Positions 1 through 7,393 of a stretch of 19,058 nt of DNA are shown here, one piece after another. A program made the position numbers and the translations under genes. Position 1 is the first letter of the stretch. Each line of letters starts with the position of its first letter. The stretch comes from Bacteroidota bacterium (GTDB taxonomy: Bacteria; Bacteroidota; Bacteroidia; Flavobacteriales_F; PHOS-HE28): positions 1 to 19,058 of the forward strand of contig JAEYYE010000261.1 in NCBI GenBank assembly GCA_023430945.1, written 5' to 3'. The notes below the pieces were generated by a model. That model saw only the letters and a list, made by a program, of their open reading frames with translations, ran no database searches and was not told the DNA's origin.

Positions 1-215
1 GGCTTGAACGTGACTGGCCGGGCCAGTTGGACAACGACCTACCCGTCTATTTTCTCGATCTGCTTCGCCACAGACCTCTATCCGATGCAATTGAAGCACG
101 CTATGGCGTTGAACACGCATCGCCACAGGTGTTGTTGATCCGCAACGGCGCGTGTGTGCATACCGCCTCGCACCTGGAGATCCATCACGCGGATCTGATG
201 GAGCAACTCGGTTGA
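1..215 (+). CDS. ytxJ: C-terminal part of YtxJ-type monothiol bacilliredoxin (5' end outside window)
   Basis: The frame is open from base 3 and ends with TGA at 213-215, so only about the last 70 residues are here. The sequence carries the thioredoxin-fold second half typical of YtxJ: a 'PVYFLDLL' strand, a helix with 'EARYGVEHASPQVLLI' (the cis-proline SPQ segment), a strand-turn 'RNGACVHTASH', and a final short helix. YtxJ proteins are monothiol bacilliredoxins thought to remove bacillithiol from S-thiolated proteins in the cytoplasm. The active-site cysteine lies upstream of the window, so catalytic competence cannot be judged. The TTG at base 27 is not a likely start because family similarity continues upstream (LERDWPGQL). 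The stop lies 4 nt from the stop of the convergent gene at 220. The family call is from recognition of the SPQ/NGK-like block; a related thioredoxin-fold protein is the alternative. Confidence 0.75.
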   Translation, partial: LERDWPGQLDNDLPVYFLDLLRHRPLSDAIEARYGVEHASPQVLLIRNGACVHTASHLEIHHADLMEQLG

Positions 216-219
216 ATCG

Positions 220-2094
220 TCAGCGCAGGATGGTCACGTGGCCTGTGAAGTTGCGGCCGTCCTTCAATTTCAACTCGTAGTAGTACGTGCCATCGGGCAG
301 ATCCAGCCCACCCCAATTGTTGCGGTAGTTGGCCGTATCGAATACGCGATTCCCCCAGCGGTTGAAGATGGAAAGTTCGTTCTCGTAATACTGAACGTTC
401 TCCAATACGAACAGATCGTTCTCCCCATCGTTGTTCGGCGTGAACACGTTCGGTATGATGATCTCCTCCGGCAGGATCATGAAGGTGATCGCATATGTAT
501 CCGTACAACCGGCGGCCGTTGTGACCTGAAGGGAGATCGTATGGGTGCCGGGAAGTGCATCCTCCCAAAGCAGGCTGCTACCGTTAGGTTGTACAATGTT
601 CCCATCAAGCATCCACACGTATTCCGTTATGGGCGCACCATTACCGTTCGATCCGTCGGTGAAGACAATGCTGGCCCCTACAGGTTGTGGCGATGGAAGA
701 TCGGGCCAGAAGTACACATCGGGCTGCGGATGCGCGGTGATCGATCCATCGTAGAAACCGGTGCAACCATATTCCGTGATGGTAAGTGTTACCGGTTGCA
801 CACCGAGCGTGGGGAAGGTCACTTCCACCTGTGGCGTGCTCGCGAAAGATGGATCGCCCCAACCCAGGTACCACGCCACCGTGGAATTCGGGATCGTCAT
901 TCCTTCCGCTGTAAGCACCGTCTCCAATGGTCCGCACATGGTGTCGGGCAGATCGAAATAAGGTGTGGGCGTGGGGTAGAGTGCATACGTGACAACCGCC
1001 GTATCGGCGCACACCGCGCCGGGATTCACGATCAGGGAGATCGTGTAGGTGCCATAGTCCGGATAAGTGAAGATGGGTTGTTCTTCAGTGGAAACATCGC
1101 TTGTGAGATCAGGGATCCCAAAATCCCAGATCAATTCCTGGCCACCGATGCTGTTGTTCTGGAAAGGAATGGTGAGCTGGCCGGTGCAGAATTGCGTTTG
1201 CGGCGCGATGGCTGCTTCCACCGTTGCATCGCAGGGAACCACCGAGAAGAGGAAATCACGGATCGATTCCAGAAGCAGCTGGCCATTCCTGTATTCCTTC
1301 ACGCTTACGCCGATCACATAATTCCCGACAAGTGTGGGATGCACTGTGAGCAACCCGGTGACCGGATCGATCGAGAGCGGAGGCGAAGAATCCATCTGGT
1401 AGCTTTCGGAATAATCCGTCTCCCAAGGAACGGGTACATAAGGCGGCGGATCCGATTGGAAGGGATACGCGTTCCCCAGCGAACCGCCGATATATGGCGT
1501 AGTCAAGGAATACACCAGGCTATCTCCATCCGGATCCGTGGCGGAATGATCGAAGGTCATGTCCTCGTTCAAGCAAAGACCCACAGGCGGCAATGCATTG
1601 AAACGGGCGGAACTGTTGGCAGCGAACTCCTGATCGGGGATCTGGATGGTAACCGTGATACCGATATCCGTGGGATTCATGATGTTCACGGCATTGGGCT
1701 GCCTGCAGCACCGCTGGAAGGAGATATGATAACCACCGCCGATCGCTGGCAGATCCATGATCGTGGTGTACGACGTCATTTCTATACAAACTTCGGGCGG
1801 TAGCGTAAGGCAGGGACTATCCAATTCCACTGGGATCGGGATCCGCCCGGTATACGGTATCTCGTAAAGATCGATGGGAATACCGTTCGCATCAAAGACC
1901 GTTAACCTTCCAGTGAGATCGAAATCGGTGGACGCAGAACACTCGCGGTAAAGTGTAAGCGTTACTTCATACTGATCGCCACCGAGGTACACATAGTACA
2001 ATTCACCGCCAATGATGTGACTTGCCTTGGCACTGAAGTGCATACCTGCGAAGGCGATGCACAGGACCACCAATAGATGCCTCGGTCGGAACAT
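220..2094 (-). CDS. Secreted PKD-domain protein with gliding-motility-type (T9SS type B) C-terminal tail
   Basis: A 624-residue protein begins with a signal peptide (about residues 1-24, hydrophobic core LLVVLCIAFAG). An N-terminal domain starting 'SHIIGGELYY' follows, a block often seen at the front of very large Bacteroidota surface proteins. The middle is rich in Ig/PKD-like strands, for example 'IWDFG...FTYPDYGTYTISLIV' near 320-355 and 'GTHTISLQVTTAAGC' near 515-530. The end (about 543-624) has the gliding-motility-associated C-terminal domain: 'IPNVFTPNNDGENDLF', 'IFNRWGNRVF', 'DLPDGTYYYELKLKDGRNFTGHVTILR'. That tail directs export through the type IX secretion system, usually to the cell surface or medium. 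Its function is probably adhesion or surface structure; no enzymatic motif is visible. The ATG at 2092-2094 is chosen because it gives an intact signal peptide. The gene is divergent from the DedA gene and convergent with ytxJ. Confidence 0.9.
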   Translation of the reverse strand: MFRPRHLLVVLCIAFAGMHFSAKASHIIGGELYYVYLGGDQYEVTLTLYRECSASTDFDLTGRLTVFDANGIPIDLYEIPYTGRIPIPVELDSPCLTLPPEVCIEMTSYTTIMDLPAIGGGYHISFQRCCRQPNAVNIMNPTDIGITVTIQIPDQEFAANSSARFNALPPVGLCLNEDMTFDHSATDPDGDSLVYSLTTPYIGGSLGNAYPFQSDPPPYVPVPWETDYSESYQMDSSPPLSIDPVTGLLTVHPTLVGNYVIGVSVKEYRNGQLLLESIRDFLFSVVPCDATVEAAIAPQTQFCTGQLTIPFQNNSIGGQELIWDFGIPDLTSDVSTEEQPIFTYPDYGTYTISLIVNPGAVCADTAVVTYALYPTPTPYFDLPDTMCGPLETVLTAEGMTIPNSTVAWYLGWGDPSFASTPQVEVTFPTLGVQPVTLTITEYGCTGFYDGSITAHPQPDVYFWPDLPSPQPVGASIVFTDGSNGNGAPITEYVWMLDGNIVQPNGSSLLWEDALPGTHTISLQVTTAAGCTDTYAITFMILPEEIIIPNVFTPNNDGENDLFVLENVQYYENELSIFNRWGNRVFDTANYRNNWGGLDLPDGTYYYELKLKDGRNFTGHVTILR

Positions 2095-2098
2095 GCAC

Positions 2099-2130
2099 GC
2101 AATATAGTGGAACCTGCGCTACCATTTCAA
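2099..2130 (-). promoter_or_regulatory. Possible weak Bacteroidota promoter for the PKD/gliding-tail gene
   Basis: Reading the minus strand, a TTG (2130-2128) is followed after 21 nt by TATATTGC (2106-2099), a partial match (6 of 8) to the -7 element TAnnTTTG. The spacing fits the family consensus (17-23 nt), but the element ends only 4 nt before the ATG, so transcription would start at or near the start codon. Weak call. Confidence 0.25.
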
Positions 2131-2217
2131 GATCATCGCCACGCCACGATCGGGATCTCGATCACGATAGTGCCACCGATCCCGCACCAACCGCCATCGG
2201 CCGGGGTGGAGCCTCCG

Positions 2218-2225
2218 TAAATTTG
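2218..2225 (+). promoter_or_regulatory. Bacteroidota -7 promoter element upstream of the DedA gene
   Basis: TAAATTTG is an exact match to the Bacteroidota sigma-A -7 consensus TAnnTTTG. It ends 18 nt before the GTG start at 2244. No clear TTG lies at the usual -33 distance. The element overlaps an in-frame TTG at 2223, which argues against that TTG as the start codon. Confidence 0.55.
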
Positions 2226-2243
2226 TACCGGAACCAGGGCGCG

Positions 2244-2987
2244 GTGCAGGAGATCATCGAAGTTTTTCAATACTTGACCAATGCCGAGAAGCTGGCCGCG
2301 CTGGTCACCATCTATGGTGGCCTGTACATCGTGGCCCTGATCATCTTCGCAGAGACCGGGCTGTTCGTGGGTTTCTTCCTGCCAGGGGATTCGCTCCTCT
2401 TCATCTCCGGTGTGATCATCGCAAATTCAGCAACACCCACCGATGTGGATGCTGTCAACCTCATCTATTGGATCACGCTGATCACGATCGCGGGCATCCT
2501 TGGCAACCACCTGGGTTATTATTTCGGTAGAAAGACCGGGCCACGGCTGCTGGTGCGCAAGGATTCACTTCTCTTCAAGCGGAAATACGTATTGCAGGCG
2601 AAGGAGTTCTATGATCAGCATGGCGGCCGTGCGATCATCATGGCGCGGTTCTTCCCGATCATCCGCACCTTCGCGCCCATCGTGGCCGGGGTCGTGCATA
2701 TGGATCGGACGAAATACTTCCTGTACAACGTTGTGGGATCGATCTTCTGGGTCACCAGCATGATACTTACGGGCTTCTACCTTGGCGAGAACGAGTGGGT
2801 GAAGAACAACTTCGAGAAGATCATCCTGGGCATCGGTGTGGTCACGTTCTTCCCCGTGCTCTACAAGATGTTCAGCAAAAAGAAGTCCGTGATCGTTCAT
2901 GTTGGGAAGGAGGCCGTGGAGGAAAGTCTTGGCCTGAACGAACCGGACCGGAAAAAGATCCCTAACGATCCATCGCGATCGGAGTAG
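2244..2987 (+). CDS. DedA-family (VTT domain) inner-membrane protein
   Basis: A polytopic membrane protein of 247 residues. DedA/VTT signatures are clear: 'FAETGLFVGFFLPGDSLLF' (about residues 35-53, with the conserved glutamate and PGD), 'GNHLGYYFGRKTG' (about 87-99) and 'ARFFPIIRTFAPIVAG' (about 134-149, the arginine/proline re-entrant segment). Two further hydrophobic segments follow before a charged C-terminus. DedA proteins act in lipid-carrier or phospholipid flipping (for example undecaprenyl phosphate recycling or phosphatidylethanolamine scrambling) and proton-dependent membrane homeostasis; which substrate applies here cannot be told. The frame is open from TTG 2223, but that codon lies inside the -7 element, so I choose GTG 2244, giving 'VQEIIEVFQYL', a usual DedA N-terminus. 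The next gene starts 47 nt downstream on the same strand. Confidence 0.9.
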   Translation: MQEIIEVFQYLTNAEKLAALVTIYGGLYIVALIIFAETGLFVGFFLPGDSLLFISGVIIANSATPTDVDAVNLIYWITLITIAGILGNHLGYYFGRKTGPRLLVRKDSLLFKRKYVLQAKEFYDQHGGRAIIMARFFPIIRTFAPIVAGVVHMDRTKYFLYNVVGSIFWVTSMILTGFYLGENEWVKNNFEKIILGIGVVTFFPVLYKMFSKKKSVIVHVGKEAVEESLGLNEPDRKKIPNDPSRSE

Positions 2988-3006
2988 GGATCTCCCGATC
3001 CTTTCG

Positions 3007-3014
3007 CATCTTTG
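3007..3014 (+). promoter_or_regulatory. Possible -7 promoter element upstream of the JmjC-like gene
   Basis: CATCTTTG matches TAnnTTTG at all fixed positions except the first. It ends 20 nt before the ATG at 3035, the same geometry as other promoters in this window. No TTG is visible at -33, so this may be a weak internal promoter behind the DedA gene. Confidence 0.35.
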
Positions 3015-3034
3015 TTGATAACCAACCATTGTTC

Positions 3035-3910
3035 ATGGAGATCCAACGCGTTTCCGCAGGGGAGATCACCCAGAAGGATTTCTATAATGAATTCTGGAAA
3101 AAAGGCATTCCGCTGGTTTTTAAGGACGCCAGCAGAAAATGGAAGGCGTACGGCACCTTCACCCCGGAATTCTTCCGCAAGAATTTCGGTGATCGGAAGA
3201 CCGAAGTGGATGGTGTGACCTATAGCATGAACGAGATCCTCGATCTGGTGGAAGGAAAGGATACCAGCCGCCCTGTGCCCTACCCGTGCAAGTATCACAT
3301 CCGTACGCAACTCCCGGAACTGGCGGGCCATATGGATCCGCTGGACCTTGGATATGCCCGGCCGAACTGGCTCGAAAGCCGCTGGTTCAGCATCGGCAAT
3401 TGGGGTAATGTCACCGAACTCTTCATCGGCGGCCCTGGTGGGAAATTCCCTTTCATCCATATCGATTATTATCACCTCAGCGCCTGGATCAACCAATTGT
3501 ATGGCGATAAGGAATTCACCGTGTACCCCCGCGAACAGTCGCACTTGATGTATCCCGATCCGAAGGATCCCTGGAAGTCGCTGGTGAACGATCCAGAGAA
3601 CCCCGACTATGATCGGTTCCCCCTGTTCCGCGAAGTGACCCCGTACCGGTTCACCATAAGCGCCGGCGAATCGCTCTACGTGCCGTTCGGGCTATGGCAT
3701 ACGGCGAAATCACTTACCGTATCCATGTCCGTGGCGTACGATCTGATGAACGCGGAGAATTTTCCTGATTTCCTGCGGGACGTCTGGGGCTTCCGCAAGG
3801 ATGGCAACAAGTTGAAGGCCGCTGCCATTACCGGATATGCGGTAGTGGCCGGGTCCCTGTGCAAACTCGAGGATATGGTGGGCATCCAACGAAAAAGCGA
3901 TCGGGCGTGA
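3035..3910 (+). CDS. Cupin-8/JmjC-type Fe(II)/2-oxoglutarate oxygenase
   Basis: A soluble 291-residue protein of the cupin-like (cupin_8/JmjC) family, related in fold to the asparaginyl hydroxylase FIH. The iron-binding HxD...H triad is present: H142 and D144 in 'FIHIDYYH', and a distal H222 in 'VPFGLWHTAKS'. K159 in 'GDKEFTVYP' sits where the 2-oxoglutarate-binding lysine is expected. The segment 'YVPFGLWHTA' is the usual JmjC strand before the distal histidine. It is therefore likely an active protein or small-molecule hydroxylase in the cytoplasm; the substrate is unknown. ATG 3035 is chosen over an in-frame TTG two codons earlier (3029). The gene sits between the DedA gene and the MBOAT/SGNH pair, all on the same strand, but a 115-nt gap before the MBOAT gene leaves co-transcription uncertain. 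A catalytically different cupin is the alternative. Confidence 0.85.
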   Translation: MEIQRVSAGEITQKDFYNEFWKKGIPLVFKDASRKWKAYGTFTPEFFRKNFGDRKTEVDGVTYSMNEILDLVEGKDTSRPVPYPCKYHIRTQLPELAGHMDPLDLGYARPNWLESRWFSIGNWGNVTELFIGGPGGKFPFIHIDYYHLSAWINQLYGDKEFTVYPREQSHLMYPDPKDPWKSLVNDPENPDYDRFPLFREVTPYRFTISAGESLYVPFGLWHTAKSLTVSMSVAYDLMNAENFPDFLRDVWGFRKDGNKLKAAAITGYAVVAGSLCKLEDMVGIQRKSDRA

Positions 3911-3937
3911 TATCGAATTCGTAATTCCCGATAACTT

Positions 3938-3956
3938 GCCGACGGATCCGATCGGC
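3938..3956 (+). terminator. Possible weak hairpin after the JmjC-like gene
   Basis: In the 115-nt gap before the MBOAT gene, arms GCCGA and TCGGC flank a CGGATCCG palindrome, giving a hairpin with one bulged A. There is no T-run, so it could be a rho-independent-like stop, an mRNA processing signal, or a chance product of the dense GATC palindromes here (six GATC in this gap). Confidence 0.25.
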
Positions 3957-4025
3957 GGTTCGTTCTTCATCAGGCCATGGGATCGGATCCACCACCTACG
4001 GGACCGATCGATCCACAGGAAATAG

Positions 4026-5498
4026 ATGGCGTTCAATTCCATTCAGTTCCTGGTATTCTTCGTGGTGGTGATCACCGCCTTCTTCGCATTGCGCAGGCTG
4101 GCACATCGCCACTTGTTGTTGTTGGCGGCCAGCATTTATTTCTACATGTGCTGGCGGCCGGAATATGTGCTGCTGCTCATTTTCTCTTCACTGGTCGATT
4201 ATTGGGCGGCGCTCAAGATGGGGGAGCGGCCCGATATACGCGATCGAAGACCGTTCCTGATCATCAGCCTCATCTCGAACCTGGGGCTGCTCTTCTTCTT
4301 CAAGTACTTCAGCTTCGTGAACGAGAACCTTCGTTCGCTGGTGGAGCCTTGGGGAGATTATCCGTTGCCGATGATCGATGTGCTGCTACCGGTAGGCATC
4401 AGCTTCTATACGTTCCAGACCATGAGCTACTCGATCGATGTGTATTGGGGCCATGCGAAGCCGGAACGCAACATCAACATCTACATGCTTTTCGTGAGCT
4501 ACTTCCCGCAGTTGGTGGCCGGGCCGATCGAAAGGGCACCCAACCTGATCGCACAGTTCAAGCTCAAAGCAGTCTTCGATCGGCCACGGGTGATAAGCGG
4601 GCTCAAGCTGATGGCCTGGGGCATGTTCAAGAAGGTGATGATCGCCGATCGGGTGGCGCCAATGGTGGACCATGTGTACAATTCCGTGGGCGCCCACGAA
4701 GGGCCGGCCTACATCCTCGCCACCCTGCTGTTCGCCATACAGATCTATTGCGATTTCAGCGGTTACAGCGATATAGCGATCGGTGCCGCACGGGTGATGG
4801 ACGTGGACCTGATGCGCAATTTCCGGAGCCCCTATTTCAGCAGATCCATCTCCGAGTTCTGGCGCCGCTGGCACATCAGCCTCAGCACCTGGTTCCGCGA
4901 TTACGTGTACATACCCCTGGGCGGCAACCGCACCATCCGCTGGCGCTGGTACTTCAACCTGTTCATCACCTTTTTCCTCAGTGGCATCTGGCATGGTGCG
5001 AATTGGACCTTCGTGGTCTGGGGTGCACTGCACGGCTTCTACCTCATCTTCGCCACGATCACCGCCGATCGGAAACAACGCATCAATTCGATCCTGAAGC
5101 TCGATCGTTCACCTGTCCTGCTCGGTGCGATCCAGATGATCACCACGTTCGTGCTGGTGTGCATCGGCTGGGTGTTCTTCCGTGCGAACAACATACAGGA
5201 TGCCTTTACGATCTTCCGTGAAATGGGAACGGACGCTTCCGTGCTCTTCGGCGCCGAGGCATCACGGTTGTACGCCGGACTTCTCGGATCGATGTACAGT
5301 GAAATGGTGCTCGCGATCGGTGCGATCGGTGTATTGATCCTGGTGGATGCGCTCCAGAACCTGCCCGGTGGGGTGAACGGGATCCTTGCCCGGCGGCCCG
5401 CATGGCAGCGCTGGGCGGTGTACTACTGCTTCATCGGTTCCATGATCTTCTTCGGTGCATATTACAGCACGGTGGATTTCATCTATTTCCAATTCTGA
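4026..5498 (+). CDS. MBOAT-family membrane O-acyltransferase (AlgI/DltB-like)
   Basis: A 490-residue polytopic membrane protein with the complete MBOAT core. Family signatures include 'LPVGISFYTFQTMSYSIDVY' (121-140), 'YFPQLVAGPIERAP' (159-172), 'QIYCDFSGYSDIAIG' (239-253), 'FWRRWHISLSTWFRDYVYIPLGG' (278-300, H283) and 'SGIWHGANWTF' (319-329, H323). H323 corresponds to the invariant catalytic histidine of AlgI. Such proteins move acyl (usually acetyl) groups across the membrane and hand them to an SGNH-type partner that O-acetylates a glycan. The downstream gene is exactly such a partner and overlaps by one base (TGATG), so the two are translationally coupled. No alginate, teichoic-acid or cellulose genes are nearby, so the acceptor glycan is unknown. 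The ATG at 4026 gives a normal hydrophobic N-terminus 'MAFNSIQFLVFF'. Confidence 0.95.
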   Translation: MAFNSIQFLVFFVVVITAFFALRRLAHRHLLLLAASIYFYMCWRPEYVLLLIFSSLVDYWAALKMGERPDIRDRRPFLIISLISNLGLLFFFKYFSFVNENLRSLVEPWGDYPLPMIDVLLPVGISFYTFQTMSYSIDVYWGHAKPERNINIYMLFVSYFPQLVAGPIERAPNLIAQFKLKAVFDRPRVISGLKLMAWGMFKKVMIADRVAPMVDHVYNSVGAHEGPAYILATLLFAIQIYCDFSGYSDIAIGAARVMDVDLMRNFRSPYFSRSISEFWRRWHISLSTWFRDYVYIPLGGNRTIRWRWYFNLFITFFLSGIWHGANWTFVVWGALHGFYLIFATITADRKQRINSILKLDRSPVLLGAIQMITTFVLVCIGWVFFRANNIQDAFTIFREMGTDASVLFGAEASRLYAGLLGSMYSEMVLAIGAIGVLILVDALQNLPGGVNGILARRPAWQRWAVYYCFIGSMIFFGAYYSTVDFIYFQF

Positions 5499-6442
5499 TG
5501 GATCTGCGCCGTTTCCTCCGCCAGGCCTTTCTACTTCTTCTTCCGTTCGTGCTCATCCTCGGCACCGTGGCCATCGTTGATCCCTATTCCATGTTCGGTT
5601 CGGAATTGATCATAAGCGATGGGTTGAAGCGCAGGAACCTCGATCACAGTGGACGCACCATGTCCTTCAGCAACGTGATGTGGAAGATGCTCGAGTTCAA
5701 GCGCGATCCGCAACAGAATTTGATCATCGGCGATTCGCGCCTCTCCTATTTCGATCTTGATCACCTGCGAAAGATCGCCGGTGAGGACTATTACAATTTC
5801 GGGGTACCGGGCGGCAATCACCGCACGACTTTCGATCTGTTCCAGTATGCCGATAGCGTGGGCGATCTGCGCAAGGTGTACCTCCAGGTCTCTTTCCGCA
5901 CCATGCGTCCGGACATGAACTGGGACATCGTGCAGGAACCTTCAGTGCTCACGGACAGGCCGCTTCTGTACCTCACCAACCGCCGCGTGATCGAAGCCGC
6001 TGCGCTGAACCTTTACAGCCTTGCGAAGGGTGATGGGATGAAGTACGATGAATTGCCGCCCGATCAATGGGAACGGGTGATCGCCATGGAGAAGGAGAAC
6101 ATCGATGGCTTCGCGATCGATGATCGGATCTTCGATCGGATCGGGCGCATCGCGGAACATTGCAGGAGGAAAGGGATCGAACTCGTGCTGCTCGAATATC
6201 CGATGCATCCCGATCTGCAGGCGATGTACAGGGATGCCGGACTGCTGGGCCTTCGCGAACGATATGTTCGGCGCATGCGATCCATCGCGCCATACATCGA
6301 TCTTGATGTGCCCGGGCTTTTCCCCGCCGATCGTGCGCTCTGGCGCGACCCGCTCCACCTCACACCGGAGTTGCAACGTGTGCTGATCGACCACGTCTGG
6401 GGTCAACGACCCCCCGAACCGATCAATGTGAAAGCACGTTGA
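5498..6442 (+). CDS. SGNH-like (AlgJ/AlgX/DltD-type) partner of the MBOAT acyltransferase
   Basis: A 314-residue protein with one N-terminal transmembrane anchor (about residues 8-27, 'RQAFLLLLPFVLILGTVAIV'), so the rest is likely periplasmic. SGNH hydrolase features are visible: block I 'NLIIGDSRLSYF' (nucleophile S80) and a C-terminal 'WRDPLHLTP' giving D284 and H287 in the DxxH arrangement. A middle 'YNFGVPGGNH' (G105, N107) could be the block II/III oxyanion region. With the MBOAT gene ending in TGATG at this start codon, it is inferred to perform or assist the final O-acetyl transfer to an extracytoplasmic glycan. The frame is open upstream to 5402 but that part lies inside the MBOAT gene, so ATG 5498 is chosen. 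The last 20 bases overlap the 3' end of the opposite-strand DUF2807 gene. Confidence 0.85.
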   Translation: MDLRRFLRQAFLLLLPFVLILGTVAIVDPYSMFGSELIISDGLKRRNLDHSGRTMSFSNVMWKMLEFKRDPQQNLIIGDSRLSYFDLDHLRKIAGEDYYNFGVPGGNHRTTFDLFQYADSVGDLRKVYLQVSFRTMRPDMNWDIVQEPSVLTDRPLLYLTNRRVIEAAALNLYSLAKGDGMKYDELPPDQWERVIAMEKENIDGFAIDDRIFDRIGRIAEHCRRKGIELVLLEYPMHPDLQAMYRDAGLLGLRERYVRRMRSIAPYIDLDVPGLFPADRALWRDPLHLTPELQRVLIDHVWGQRPPEPINVKAR

Positions 6443-6444
6443 TC
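6421..6444. terminator. Hairpin spanning the overlapping stop codons of two convergent genes
   Basis: Arms GATCAATGTG (6421-6430) and CACGTTGATC (6435-6444) pair over 10 bp, with one G-U wobble in the RNA of either strand and a 4-nt loop. The TGA stops of both the SGNH gene and the DUF2807 gene lie in its arms. There is no T-run on either side, so termination is inferred from position only; it could equally protect 3' ends or limit read-through. Confidence 0.5.
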
Positions 6445-7205
6445 ATCGCCATTCCGGTGCTGTTCACCTCCACCTTCGCCGGGGAACCTGTGTACTTCAC
6501 ATTGCTCGCCCCCGAAGCTTCCGCGCACAACTCATCCTTCACCTGCAGTTCGATCGCAGAGGCACCGCTTGCTTCCACTGGAGCCTTGCGTGCCTGCAAC
6601 CCCAACGCATTCAATTGCGAAGCGCCCGAGACATCGGCCTGCAATTCGCCGGTCTCTCCAGCGATCGTGGCGATCGCCGTTCCGCTTAGATCGATCTCCA
6701 TTTCGTTGCAGGTGATCCGCACGAGTTGAGCTTCCGAGATACCGGAAAGTGAAAGATCGAATTCCGCGGAACGCACTTCTTCGATCATGATCTTCGTGAT
6801 CCCCGAAGCGTCCATTTCCTCCAGCGCCGGGGTGGTGATCAGCAGCACGATCTCGTCATGCTTCTTCATTTCCTTCCCATTGGGCAGATCCAGCGAGATC
6901 GAGATCGCATCATCGGAATGTTCCACATTCAAATGTTCCACAAGTTCGGCCGGACCGTAAGGGGCGACAGAAGGCCGGTCGCCTGTGCGAACGACAGCCT
7001 GCAGAATGCTGGAGATGGAGACGCGATCGAAATCCCCCACTTCGAAGGTGCGCGACGGAGCGCCTACCGGCACTTTCACCAGTGGATCATCATTTTTCTC
7101 CCTCAATACCAACGCAGGCTCCGATGGCTTTTCGCTGATGATACCCGGCAAGGTGATGCAGAATGCAACAGCGAGAAAAAGAGCCGAAAAGGAATGGGTT
7201 CTCAT
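6423..7205 (-). CDS. Secreted DUF2807 (head GIN domain) protein
   Basis: A 260-residue protein with an N-terminal signal peptide ('MRTHSFSALFLAVAFCITLPG'). The rest is a DUF2807/putative auto-transporter adhesin head GIN domain, common in Bacteroidota. It opens with 'RTFEVGDFDRVSIS' (about 52-64) and then shows a recurrent small-residue turn, SG followed by I, T or A, near residues 134, 154, 174, 193, 213 and 231. The spacing of about 20 residues suggests a right-handed beta-helix-like stack. The exact role is unknown; an exported envelope-associated function is inferred. The frame is open back to 7262, but ATG 7205 begins the signal peptide and lies 20 nt after an exact -7 element. It is divergent from recJ and overlaps the SGNH gene tail to tail. 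Confidence 0.85.
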   Translation of the reverse strand: MRTHSFSALFLAVAFCITLPGIISEKPSEPALVLREKNDDPLVKVPVGAPSRTFEVGDFDRVSISSILQAVVRTGDRPSVAPYGPAELVEHLNVEHSDDAISISLDLPNGKEMKKHDEIVLLITTPALEEMDASGITKIMIEEVRSAEFDLSLSGISEAQLVRITCNEMEIDLSGTAIATIAGETGELQADVSGASQLNALGLQARKAPVEASGASAIELQVKDELCAEASGASNVKYTGSPAKVEVNSTGMAMINVLSH

Positions 7206-7225
7206 CGTGCCGAACTTGATATGAT

Positions 7226-7233
7226 CAAAAGTA
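7226..7233 (-). promoter_or_regulatory. Bacteroidota -7 promoter element for the DUF2807 gene
   Basis: On the minus strand, TACTTTTG (7233-7226) exactly matches TAnnTTTG and ends 20 nt before the ATG at 7205. It supports the shorter start, since the upstream in-frame ATG at 7262 would lie before the promoter. No TTG is seen at -33. Confidence 0.55.
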
Positions 7234-7345
7234 GATCGCAACCCATGACCTTCCGCTCGCACGGGATAACCTCCATCAAACCGTTCGGAACATGATCGGG
7301 ATTATGCATTTCGATGCTGAGCGGAACGATCGTGAAAAACATCTT

Positions 7346-7377
7346 TTGGATCGAACGGCCCATGAACAGTACCTTCG
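7346..7377 (+). promoter_or_regulatory. Likely recJ promoter (-33 TTG and -7-like element)
   Basis: A TTG at 7346-7348 is followed after 21 nt by TACCTTCG (7370-7377), one mismatch from TAnnTTTG. Spacing fits the Bacteroidota consensus, and the element ends 16 nt before the ATG at 7394, which supports that start over the in-frame ATG at 7382 and the upstream one at 7292. Confidence 0.5.
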
Positions 7378-7393
7378 ATCCATGAGCAAGGTG

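Noticed and set aside
238..1803. Long open frame (521 codons) on the plus strand, antisense to the PKD/gliding-tail gene
   Set aside because: It mirrors a gene with clear domains and a signal peptide, its translation is arginine/histidine/isoleucine-rich with no recognisable domain, and GATC-rich low-stop composition readily leaves antisense frames open.
3977..5221. Open frame of 414 codons on the plus strand overlapping the MBOAT gene in another frame
   Set aside because: The MBOAT frame has a full set of family motifs; this one is a proline/arginine/histidine-rich shadow without domains.
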